A DNA stretch of 6,728 bases, taken from Syntrophaceae bacterium CG2_30_49_12 (GTDB taxonomy: Bacteria; Desulfobacterota; Syntrophia; Syntrophales; CG2-30-49-12). Position 1 is the first letter of the stretch; every line of letters starts with the position of its first letter. The position numbers were made by a program, and so were the translations under genes. Positions 1-6,030 of the stretch are shown in pieces. The stretch spans positions 1 to 6,728 of the forward strand of contig MNZP01000183.1 of assembly GCA_001873675.1 (NCBI GenBank), given 5' to 3'. The notes below the pieces were generated by a model that saw only the letters and a list, made by a program, of their open reading frames with translations, was not told the origin of the DNA and did not search any database.

Positions 1-207
1 ACATCTTTGTTAGAACGAGTATTTAGAGAGATTGGCCGTCGTCTTAAAAGAATAGCCTGGGGATGGTCTGATAAAGCAGTAACCAATATTTCAAAAATGA
101 TCATGATAAGACAGTATTCTCGGAATGAATGGGAACAATACTGGAAAGAGAAACTGGGCATCAAAGGCTATTTTAATATCCAGATCGAAGAGGTCCAAAT
201 ATCATGA
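1..207 (+). CDS. Transposase, C-terminal fragment (cut by window edge)
   Basis: The frame is open from base 1 to the TGA at 205-207 and gives 68 residues of a longer protein. The visible start TSLLERVFREIGRRLKRI resembles the C-terminal helix of Mutator/IS256-type transposases, where an (R)TT-x-LLER or TTN-x-IER motif precedes a basic R-R stretch near the last catalytic acidic residue. The tail is rich in W, Y and K (EWEQYWKEKLGIK), as is common in one branch of these enzymes. The catalytic DDE residues cannot be assessed because most of the protein is upstream of the window. The gene points opposite to every other gene here. The family assignment is from memory of the motif and is tentative; transposase identity is more secure. 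Confidence 0.72.
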   Translation, partial: TSLLERVFREIGRRLKRIAWGWSDKAVTNISKMIMIRQYSRNEWEQYWKEKLGIKGYFNIQIEEVQIS

Positions 208-230
208 TGCCACAACTTTTGAACGTTACC
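1..230 (+). mobile_element. Right end of an insertion sequence (IS256/Mutator-like, tentative)
   Basis: This is the 3' part of an IS running off the left edge of the window. It holds the C-terminus of a plus-strand transposase, followed by 23 non-coding bases. I place the outer end at 230 for two reasons. First, the end read inward starts GGTAACGTTCAAAAG, which looks like a terminal inverted repeat beginning with GG. Second, the minus-strand reading frame from 358 resembles a membrane-protein N-terminus only as far as about this point. The other inverted repeat and the target duplication lie outside the window, so the exact boundary is inferred. Confidence 0.7.
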
Positions 231-358
231 AATTGATTTAATGTATCTGAGAGAGTTGTAACATATTTATCTGAAAGCAGCGCGCCGGAAATAAGTATAG
301 TGGCGCACAGCGCGGATGCTGCATGATAAAACAAAATCTTTTTCAGTCTCTTATCCAT
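231..358 (-). pseudogene. PilO/GspM-like inner-membrane platform gene, cut by the IS
   Basis: The ATG at 358 lies nine bases after the stop of the upstream pilMN-like gene. The first 42-43 codons encode a short basic cytoplasmic stretch (MDKRLKKILFYH), one hydrophobic helix at about residues 9-28, and the start of a polar periplasmic segment (SDKYVTTLSDTLNQ). That is the layout of PilO and GspM N-termini. At about 230 the frame enters the end of the insertion sequence and continues only as unrelated sequence to a stop at 173, giving a 61-residue chimeric reading. PilO/GspM proteins are normally around 160-210 residues, so most of the gene is missing or lies beyond the IS. The PilO/GspM call rests on topology and gene order, not on conserved residues. 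The Shine-Dalgarno is weak (GTGAG), so translational coupling to the upstream gene is likely. Confidence 0.6.
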
Positions 359-367
359 GGATATGGC

Positions 368-1729
368 TCACAATATTTTGCTTTCAATATCAATCTGGAA
401 ATGACTATTTTTTATATCAATATTTTTTGAACCAACAGCCATACCAGGAACCTGATCGAAGCTACTTACGATCTTCTGAAAGATTTTATGCATTTCTCCA
501 AAGTTCTTTGCGGTAATACTCCCTGAAATCTGAATTTGCAGTGAATCTTTCTTATTATTTATTTGAATGCTCTGGATATCCGTATTTTCCATAGGAAGAA
601 ATTTTAAAGCAACCAATGTCTTTTGGATGTCGGGAATTGAACGGGCTTCATTAATCAAGTTAATTAAGGGCGTTAGCTGCTGTAACTTTTCCGAATCTTT
701 TTCATAGGCGGAGACTATAGATTCTATCCCTGTAAGGTCCTTTCTTAGTAAATTAATATTTCCTTTCAGCGCTGAAATCTCTCTCAGATTGATCAGGAGA
801 CAGCTCAGGCCGATAAAAGAAAACAAGAGAACAAGAATGGTAGAATAAGCGGCCATACGTTTCTGGATGTACAGCATCCTGTATTTTTGAGGCAGGAGAT
901 TATCGTTTTTTAGATGTTGTTCAAAGATAACTGCAGACAGAGGTGTAATGAAGTTTTGGAGTGTTTCTTCGGAGACTAAAATGTTTGAAGGATAACTGAT
1001 CGTCACTACCGGAACAATTGTTTTCAGATGGCCGGTTTCTTCCTCTTTCAGGGCATTCATCAGAATAACTTGCTGAGGGTTCAATCTTAATTTCTGCTGG
1101 CAGTAGCTTATCGTCATATTAATATTATCAACGTCAAGGTCATGAATATCCCTTCCTGAAGATTGAGTGCTTCTGATAAAACGGAGTTGTCCGTTCTTTA
1201 CGAGAAAGAGGTTTTTCCCAATTTCTGACGTTGCAATACAGAGAACGGTTTTGGGGCTGAGTTCATCCGAAGCCTGGATAACTTTCGAAAGCGTAAGTAT
1301 ATCAGGATATATATACTTAATCGCCTTTCCGTATCTATTGAATCGTTCGATGATGTCGCCCAGTTCGCTATTCTCGACAGCGAAGTAAAACACATCCCTT
1401 AACCCTTTTTCTTCGACTGTTTTTTCTTTAAGAACAGTGTAGAAGAAAGAAAAACTACTGAGTTCCGGAAAGCATTTCCTTATTTCGATCTCAACGATTT
1501 TTTTAAGATACGCTGCTCTGGCGGGTGGGGCTGAAATAATGTCACTGTAAAACCTTTTAAAATGACAGATGACAGTGAGGTTGGGCAATTTGGCAGTTTT
1601 TAGGAAAGAATCAAACCCCTCATCATTAAAAATGAGTGTTTTCTGTACAACTGTTTTTCCCCTTCTCGATGACGCGAAGACGACCTTAATCAAGTTATCT
1701 TCAAAACTGACTACTACCCGTCTATTCAA
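368..1729 (-). CDS. PilM-PilN-like fusion (or GspL-like) assembly-platform protein
   Basis: The 453-residue product probably forms part of the inner-membrane platform of a type IV pilus or type II secretion system. Residues 1 to about 275 look like a PilM/GspL cytoplasmic actin-like domain. The stretch LCIATSEIGKNLFLVKNGQLRF, split here as residues 163-173 and 174-184, followed by IRSTQSSG, matches the PilM pattern of a beta-strand pair before an 'R-x-x-x-x-G' turn. Residues 277-284 (NLLPQKYR) carry the NLLP signature that opens PilN. A transmembrane helix follows at about 293-313, then a coiled-coil-like stretch (315-362) and a periplasmic domain ending with an 'I-Q-I-S-G' strand pattern typical of PilN. 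The nucleotide-binding start (VSFEDNLIKVVFA) is degenerate compared with the usual DIGSSSIK of PilM. The length is below the roughly 540 expected for PilM plus PilN. GspL has the same architecture, and the next gene could equally be gspM. The start is TTG, chosen because AGGAGG lies just upstream and no in-frame ATG is near. Confidence 0.72.
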   Translation of the reverse strand: MNRRVVVSFEDNLIKVVFASSRRGKTVVQKTLIFNDEGFDSFLKTAKLPNLTVICHFKRFYSDIISAPPARAAYLKKIVEIEIRKCFPELSSFSFFYTVLKEKTVEEKGLRDVFYFAVENSELGDIIERFNRYGKAIKYIYPDILTLSKVIQASDELSPKTVLCIATSEIGKNLFLVKNGQLRFIRSTQSSGRDIHDLDVDNINMTISYCQQKLRLNPQQVILMNALKEEETGHLKTIVPVVTISYPSNILVSEETLQNFITPLSAVIFEQHLKNDNLLPQKYRMLYIQKRMAAYSTILVLLFSFIGLSCLLINLREISALKGNINLLRKDLTGIESIVSAYEKDSEKLQQLTPLINLINEARSIPDIQKTLVALKFLPMENTDIQSIQINNKKDSLQIQISGSITAKNFGEMHKIFQKIVSSFDQVPGMAVGSKNIDIKNSHFQIDIESKIL

Positions 1730-1733
1730 ATTT

Positions 1734-1739
1734 CCTCCT
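1734..1739 (-). promoter_or_regulatory. Ribosome binding site that fixes the TTG start at 1729
   Basis: The minus strand reads AGGAGG, a perfect anti-SD match, with four bases before TTG. The spacing is short but usable. No ATG or GTG in frame sits at a better distance, so this site decides the non-ATG start of the pilMN-like gene. Confidence 0.7.
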
Positions 1740-1772
1740 GCTCTCTACTCTGTAAGGAGAAAAGATGAGTTA

Positions 1773-1801
1773 TATATACTCCGTATTTCTTATACTTTCA
1801 A
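1773..1801 (-). promoter_or_regulatory. Sigma70-like promoter for the pilMN-like gene
   Basis: On the minus strand, TTGAAA (1801-1796) and TATATA (1778-1773) are separated by exactly 17 bases. The expected transcript would start near 1766, giving a leader of about 37 bases that contains the AGGAGG site. The -10 lies in an alternating TA run, so its register could shift by two bases. The presence of this promoter suggests the pil-like genes form a transcription unit separate from ntrY. Confidence 0.55.
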
Positions 1802-1919
1802 GTGTTTTTGAAAAATAATGAAAATGGGATTCAGGATAGCGAATCAAATAAGATAAGAAAAATCATACACAACTTACCTATGCCTGGCAATCTAATTTTT
1901 GGGTGAAATGACGATCGGG

Positions 1920-2029
1920 TTCACGATTCCCGGTTCACGGTTCAAAGTTCAAAGTTGTTTGTCAAGGATTCAGTCTAAACCTTGAACCGTGAACCTTTAA
2001 CCTTGAACCGTGAACCCTGGAACTTTGAA
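1920..2029. repeat. Inverted arrays of 7-base repeats
   Basis: The left arm (1920-1954) is five back-to-back heptamers of form TTCRMRR, such as TTCACGG at 1934 and TTCAAAG at 1941 and 1948. After a 25-base spacer the right arm (1980-2029) holds the reverse complement form, CCTTGAA, CCGTGAA and variants, seven units with one unit of eight bases. The 16-base string CCTTGAACCGTGAACC occurs twice in the right arm, at 1980-1995 and 2001-2016, with a 21-base (three-heptamer) period. Its reverse complement matches 1932-1947 at 15 of 16 positions, so a long stem with a 32-base loop is possible. Such GGTTCACGGTTCAAAG-type intergenic arrays are, from memory, common in several environmental bacterial lineages. 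Their role is unknown. Confidence 0.85.
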
Positions 2030-2078
2030 CCTGAGTAGTTACATACAAAGTTGCATTCAAAATTAGCTTTTCAGCCTT

Positions 2079-4298
2079 TCACCCCTGAATTGCCGGCAAT
2101 TCGACAGCAATAACGGTTCCCGTCGGACTATTGTCCCTCACACTTACATGACCATGATGATCCGATATAATCGAACTCACAATGGCAAGTCCAAGACCTG
2201 TCCCGGACCTCTTTGTGGAAAAGTAGGGTTCAAACATCCTCATCTTATAGCCGGCAGGTATACCGGGGCCATTGTCAGCAACCTCTATTCTGGCCTTTCG
2301 CTGAGTTTCATCATAAGAGGTCCTGATTTCGATACGACCATCTTTTTTACCCGCTGCGGCAATGGCATTATCCAGAAGATTGATCATAACTCGCTTTATC
2401 TGTTCTGGATCAAGATTTAATTTTGGTATATCTGTCCCCTCCCGAAAATCAAAATGGGTATCCTTATGGGCATCCTGAAAGAGAACAACAGAATCCCTTA
2501 TAGTTTCATTAAGATCGTTGGGAGAAAGGTTGGTAACCGGCATCCGCGCATAGAGGGAAAACTCATTGACCAGTTTTCTCATTACCTCAACCTGGGCGAT
2601 GATCGTCCTGGTACATTCATAAAATACGGGGTCATCATCACCCAATTTTTCACCATACTTCTTCTGCAACCGCTGGGCAGAAAGTTGCACCGGTGTCAAG
2701 GGGTTTTTTATCTCATGGGCTATCCTTCTTGCCACCTCGCGCCATGCCGCTGCCCTCTCCGCCATCTGAAGTTGTGTAAGATCCTCAAAAACTACCACCA
2801 TACCGAGATCGTTGTTATCATCATCTTTTATCACGGTTGCTGTCGTTAAAACCGTTAATGTTCTGTCTTTAAGCGCTAATTCGATCTGTTTCTCCACAAA
2901 ATCATCCCCGCGTACCCCCATTTCTCTAAGCAATTCATTAACCAAAGCCATATGTTCAGCGTGCAAAACATCTTTATAACACCTGTTGAGGACTTTTTCC
3001 GTCTTTATACCAAGCATTTTCTCCGCCGCACTGTTGACGGTTGTGATAACGCCGTCTTTATCAACAGAAACAACACCCGCAGATACGTTCCGGAGGACTG
3101 TTTCCATGTATTTTCTCCGCCCTTCAAGATCTATATTGGCCTGTTCCAGGCCTTTATTGCTTTTCTTTAAATCTTCCGTCATCTGGTTGAAAGAATCAAC
3201 AAGAATGCCTATCTCGTCATCGGCCTTAATATTGATCCGGTGGTCGAGATTTCCCTGGGCTATCTTACGTGTTGCCTCTGCCAGGTCCTGGATGGGAACC
3301 GTTATGCCTTTGGCCAGAAAGAGTCCAAACCAGGTGGCGGAAAAAATGATCAATAGGGTTACAATAAAAAGTATAATGATATAGCTGAGTTTAATAGGAT
3401 TTTTTAACAGGTGTAATTGTCTGTATCTCTCTGACGTATTGGAAATAGCAGCCATCTTATCAACTAAAGATTTAGGGATATAGTAACTGACAACAACTAC
3501 GCCAATGACCTCTTTGGGACTAAGATAGGAATAGATAGGAGTTAAGCCGCTGATTAAGTCCCCAACATCTGACGACTGTATAGCTGAAGCCTCCTTCCCC
3601 ACAAAAATATCTTCAAGAATCTTAGGAGATAGAGATATAGGATAGATATCAGGGTTTTCCCGGTCCTTGATAATCAGATTTTCTTCCCGATTATCAAAAT
3701 ATACTCCAACCATACCCAATCTGTAGTTCTCCTGCCTCTGTTCTATCAGGGTTCTCAGATAATCTGTCCTTTCCCGCTCATACAGGTGATTTTTCGTAAT
3801 ATCAAAACTGATCTGTCTTGCATAATGTTTTGCATGTTCGGCTGTTTGCTGATAATAGAGCTGGGCAACTTCGAGGGTTTTGTTAAGGGTATCTCCTATC
3901 TTTATATTGAACCAGTTGTCTATGCTACTGGAAAGAAAGTTGATGGCAATTAAAAAGAGGAGAACTGTGGGAATCAGAGACAAGCTTACAAATGCTGTTA
4001 CGAGCTTTGTTCGCAGCTTTGAACCGATGATACCATGTCTTCGTTCATAGATCAGCTTGACGACATTCCTGACAATTAAGAAAATGAGAAGAATTGTCAG
4101 AATAATGTTGATATTTATCAAGCCAAAGATGAATACATTGTTCGGAAGAGAAAGGATATCTCCCCTGCGGAACAGGTGACTTTCAAGAAAAGTAGCAAGA
4201 ACGATTACAAAGAAGAGGACAATGATGATGATGATACGTTCTCTTCGACGTTTCCTCGATTCCTCAACATCAATTTCTATATGACGATGACTTCTCAT
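2079..4298 (-). CDS. ntrY: NtrY-type transmembrane sensor histidine kinase
   Basis: The 739-residue inner-membrane kinase has a full NtrY layout. Transmembrane helices lie at about 21-38, 56-77, 98-121 and 304-328, with a periplasmic domain of about 180 residues between the third and fourth. A HAMP domain (about 327-380) and a PAS domain (about 393-510) follow. The HisKA motif AHEIKNPLTP carries phospho-accepting His528. The ATPase has the N-box around NLLDNA (640-645), G1 DNGPGI (675-680), the F-box FEPYFSTK (689-696) and G2 GTGLGLA (699-705). All catalytic motifs look intact, so the kinase should be active. NtrY usually phosphorylates NtrX, a sigma54-type response regulator, and responds to envelope, nitrogen or redox cues depending on the organism. 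No ntrX follows it here. Its ATG overlaps the stop of the DUF4390 gene as ATGA, and no good Shine-Dalgarno sits at normal spacing, which points to translational coupling. The NtrY name rests on architecture and the DUF4390 neighbour; the cognate signal is unknown. Confidence 0.88.
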   Translation of the reverse strand: MRSHRHIEIDVEESRKRRRERIIIIIVLFFVIVLATFLESHLFRRGDILSLPNNVFIFGLININIILTILLIFLIVRNVVKLIYERRHGIIGSKLRTKLVTAFVSLSLIPTVLLFLIAINFLSSSIDNWFNIKIGDTLNKTLEVAQLYYQQTAEHAKHYARQISFDITKNHLYERERTDYLRTLIEQRQENYRLGMVGVYFDNREENLIIKDRENPDIYPISLSPKILEDIFVGKEASAIQSSDVGDLISGLTPIYSYLSPKEVIGVVVVSYYIPKSLVDKMAAISNTSERYRQLHLLKNPIKLSYIIILFIVTLLIIFSATWFGLFLAKGITVPIQDLAEATRKIAQGNLDHRINIKADDEIGILVDSFNQMTEDLKKSNKGLEQANIDLEGRRKYMETVLRNVSAGVVSVDKDGVITTVNSAAEKMLGIKTEKVLNRCYKDVLHAEHMALVNELLREMGVRGDDFVEKQIELALKDRTLTVLTTATVIKDDDNNDLGMVVVFEDLTQLQMAERAAAWREVARRIAHEIKNPLTPVQLSAQRLQKKYGEKLGDDDPVFYECTRTIIAQVEVMRKLVNEFSLYARMPVTNLSPNDLNETIRDSVVLFQDAHKDTHFDFREGTDIPKLNLDPEQIKRVMINLLDNAIAAAGKKDGRIEIRTSYDETQRKARIEVADNGPGIPAGYKMRMFEPYFSTKRSGTGLGLAIVSSIISDHHGHVSVRDNSPTGTVIAVELPAIQG

Positions 4299-4873
4299 CC
4301 CGAACGATAAACAAACTCCTGTTTGTACCAGTTGGTTTCAAAATCCCACAGAGAAATGAAGGAAAACACATATTCCATATGCAGAGGGAGACGCACCTTC
4401 TCCATTTTTGCCTTTACCAGGATGTAATGTTTTTTATCCTTTTTCAGATGCCTCATGGGCGCAACGATGATACCATTTAATTCCGCCATAGCCCGTTTGG
4501 CGCTATCAAAATCCTCAAATCCAAGTGGTTGTTGTCCATTGGACGATGAAACATCAAAGGTTTTTTTCACATTATCATGTTTAATCGTATGGGTGATAAC
4601 CAGTTGGGATATCCTTTTATCGAACCAGTGTGTCCGCTTTTGATAGAGGTCAACTAAAAAAGTAAATGTAGTCGGAACGCCTGCCAGGATGGCCGATTCC
4701 ATATCCTTTGTGAAGCAATTTGTTACCCTTGCATAAACCAGTACATTCTCCGCACTGCTGATAACCAGAAAGTCTGTGATCTTTGCATTCTTTTCCTGGT
4801 GGGAACAGGAGAAGAAACCGGGGAACAGACAGAGAATAAGAAATACGGCGAAAAGAATAGTTTTCTGGGGCAT
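4295..4873 (-). CDS. DUF4390 exported protein, possible lipoprotein, partner of NtrY
   Basis: The 192-residue protein starts with a hydrophobic export signal (residues 4-21), then FFSC with Cys23. This is a poor lipobox because Phe occupies -3 and -2, so it may be a lipoprotein or may be cleaved or anchored another way. The rest matches DUF4390 by pattern: a GVPTTFTF segment (65-72), a KRTHWFDKR stretch (79-87), a central 'FEDFDSAKRAM' helix (119-129), an LPL stretch (162-164), and the hallmark WDFETNWYKQEF near the C-terminus (176-187). The molecular function of DUF4390 is unknown. It is repeatedly found directly upstream of ntrY-type kinases, as here, so a role in signal sensing in the periplasm is a reasonable inference. 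The gene starts 13 bases after ddl, and its ribosome binding site (AGGAAAG, 4888-4882) overlaps the ddl stop codon. Its end overlaps ntrY by four bases. Confidence 0.8.
   Translation of the reverse strand: MPQKTILFAVFLILCLFPGFFSCSHQEKNAKITDFLVISSAENVLVYARVTNCFTKDMESAILAGVPTTFTFLVDLYQKRTHWFDKRISQLVITHTIKHDNVKKTFDVSSSNGQQPLGFEDFDSAKRAMAELNGIIVAPMRHLKKDKKHYILVKAKMEKVRLPLHMEYVFSFISLWDFETNWYKQEFVYRSG
4311..4326 (-). promoter_or_regulatory. Hairpin with AGGA loop ahead of the ntrY start
   Basis: The minus strand reads ACAAAC, AGGA, GTTTGT: a perfect six-base-pair stem with the Shine-Dalgarno-like AGGA as the tetraloop, inside the last codons of the DUF4390 gene and 12 bases before the ntrY ATG. 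The spacing is too long for ordinary initiation. It may be chance, or may tune coupled translation. Confidence 0.3.
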
Positions 4874-4886
4874 AATAAATTCTTTC

Positions 4887-5948
4887 CTATAGCGGTCCTC
4901 TTTTAGTGGTATGCACCTTCAGCGCCGATTCTATAATCCGGTCAATAAGGCATGCCTGGGTTATCCCGGAAGCCGCCGCCTGGTGGAAAAGCACGGTTGA
5001 GGGGGTCATCCCCGGCAGGGTATTCGGCTCAAGGACAACGACCTGCCCACTGTCTCGTACAATCATATCAATCCTCGCATACCCTTTCAGATCGAGGGCG
5101 CAAAATGCCTGCACGGCGGTCTCCTGTATCTTTTTCAGTGTCTCCTCCGGCAGCCGGGCCGGGGTCTTGTTTTCACCCTGGCCATAGAGAAACTTGTCTT
5201 CCAGAGAGAGGATATCGTTCGTGGGGATGGTCTCGGAGGGGGTCAAGGCCACAGGGTTATCATCACCGATCACACCGCAGGTTACCTCCATCCCGGCAAG
5301 AAATTCCTCAATCAGCACTGTATTGTCCCATAAAAAGGCGTCTGTCAGGGCATCCGGTATGCCATCCCGTGAGACCACTTTTTTGACGGCGGTACTACAG
5401 CCCTCTCTATTCGGTTTGACGACGCAGGGAAATCCCAGGTCTTTTTCGATCTTCTCCAAAATTTCCCCGCTGTTTTCCGTTGGCCATTGCCCTCTGAAAA
5501 CCGGCGCCGTCCGGGGCACATCAAGGCCGCTTACGGCAAGGAGTTTCCGGGAAACGTACTTATCCATCCCGATGGCAGAGGCTAAGACGCCGGAACCGGT
5601 GTAAGGTATCTTCAGGAGTTCCAGAAGACCTTGCATACATCCATCCTCTCCATACTTGCCGTGGAGACCGATAAATAAGAGATCAACCCTGGATTTAAGC
5701 TGCTCATACATAATCGGCACGGCCTCTTCCCGCAGGTCTTCCTCAATGTCCTTCGTACTGTTGCGCATAAGCAATTTGATCGGTATCTCCCAGAAGGCCC
5801 CTCTGCTGTCCATAAAGATGGAAATGGGTTCGTACCTGTTACGGTCCATTTTGCTGTAGATATTTCTCCCGCTTTCGAGGGAAATCTCCTTTTCGGATGA
5901 TAAACCTCCCATGATAATCCCCACCCTGGGTTTTTGCAGGTAATTCAT
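4887..5948 (-). CDS. ddl: D-alanine--D-alanine ligase family protein, atypical active site
   Basis: The 353-residue cytoplasmic ATP-grasp enzyme is expected to join two D-alanines for peptidoglycan precursors. Family motifs are in order: GGLSSEKEIS (14-23, Glu19 aligning with E. coli DdlB Glu15), GLHGKYGEDG (94-103), GSGVLASAIGMDK (118-130), VVKPNREG (176-183), LIEEFLAGMEVT (212-223), ARIDM (291-295) and LEPNTLPGMT (306-315), with Mg ligands Asp294, Glu307 and Asn309. Two stretches deviate. The usual GSSVG is GCSTA (183-187). In the omega-loop the usual 'YEAKY' is LEDKF, so Phe253 stands where DdlB has Tyr216; Leuconostoc Ddl, which makes D-Ala-D-lactate, also has Phe there. The substrate is therefore less certain than the family. 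The ATG is preceded by AGAGGA with five bases of spacing. It sits downstream of lspA rather than in a mur/fts cluster and upstream of the DUF4390-ntrY pair. Confidence 0.9.
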   Translation of the reverse strand: MNYLQKPRVGIIMGGLSSEKEISLESGRNIYSKMDRNRYEPISIFMDSRGAFWEIPIKLLMRNSTKDIEEDLREEAVPIMYEQLKSRVDLLFIGLHGKYGEDGCMQGLLELLKIPYTGSGVLASAIGMDKYVSRKLLAVSGLDVPRTAPVFRGQWPTENSGEILEKIEKDLGFPCVVKPNREGCSTAVKKVVSRDGIPDALTDAFLWDNTVLIEEFLAGMEVTCGVIGDDNPVALTPSETIPTNDILSLEDKFLYGQGENKTPARLPEETLKKIQETAVQAFCALDLKGYARIDMIVRDSGQVVVLEPNTLPGMTPSTVLFHQAAASGITQACLIDRIIESALKVHTTKRGPL

Positions 5949-5953
5949 GCCTA

Positions 5954-5959
5954 TCCTCT
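5954..5959 (-). promoter_or_regulatory. Ribosome binding site of ddl
   Basis: AGAGGA on the minus strand, five bases before the ATG at 5948. It supports this start and the motif-complete N-terminus. Confidence 0.65.
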
Positions 5960-5971
5960 TGGAGTCAATTG

Positions 5972-5989
5972 GACGCGACAGAGCGCGTC
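5972..5989. repeat. Small GC-rich hairpin in the lspA-ddl gap
   Basis: GACGCG (5972-5977) and CGCGTC (5984-5989) form a perfect six-base-pair stem around a six-base loop, extendable by one G-U pair. It lies in the 82-base gap after lspA. No U-run follows on the minus strand, so it is not a standard terminator. The GAGACGCG/CGCGTCTC core resembles dispersed intergenic hairpins I recall from other bacteria. It may be an mRNA processing or stability element. Confidence 0.45.
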
Positions 5990-6030
5990 TCTCCTTCCGG
6001 GCTGCGCTCCGTCGTGGCTAACTCCTTATT

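Larger units (their letters stand above)
1730..2078. other. Intergenic region between ntrY and the pilMN-like gene
   Basis: I see no credible gene in these 349 bases. From high to low coordinates they hold a short AT-rich stretch after the ntrY stop, the inverted heptamer array at 1920-2029, an AT-rich tract at about 1802-1919 with nothing I recognise, and then the promoter and ribosome binding site of the pilMN-like gene. There is no convincing intrinsic terminator with a U-run after ntrY. The repeat array can form a long hairpin and may do that job, but this is inference. Confidence 0.6.

Noticed and set aside
1800..1920. Sigma54 promoter or small RNA in the AT-rich tract
   Set aside because: TGGCAATC on the plus strand hints at half of a -24/-12 element, but the second half and correct spacing are absent; no RNA-like structure is visible.
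1920..2029. CRISPR array
   Set aside because: Units are only 7 bases, directly adjacent and in two orientations, with no unique spacers and no cas genes.
1955..2078. Intrinsic terminator after ntrY
   Set aside because: The repeat hairpin is possible, but no U-run follows on the minus strand, and the short GGCT/AGCT stem near the stop is too weak.
2454..3384. Plus-strand open frames of about 130 codons opposite ntrY
   Set aside because: Antisense to conserved PAS/HisKA coding sequence, low-plausibility protein composition, no ribosome binding site context.
4952..5604. Long plus-strand open frames of 144 and 136 codons opposite ddl
   Set aside because: They lie entirely inside ddl, have no recognisable motifs, and their length follows from the codon bias of the real gene.
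5972..5989. Terminator between lspA and ddl
   Set aside because: The stem is short and is not followed by a run of T on the coding strand, so it was kept only as a hairpin.
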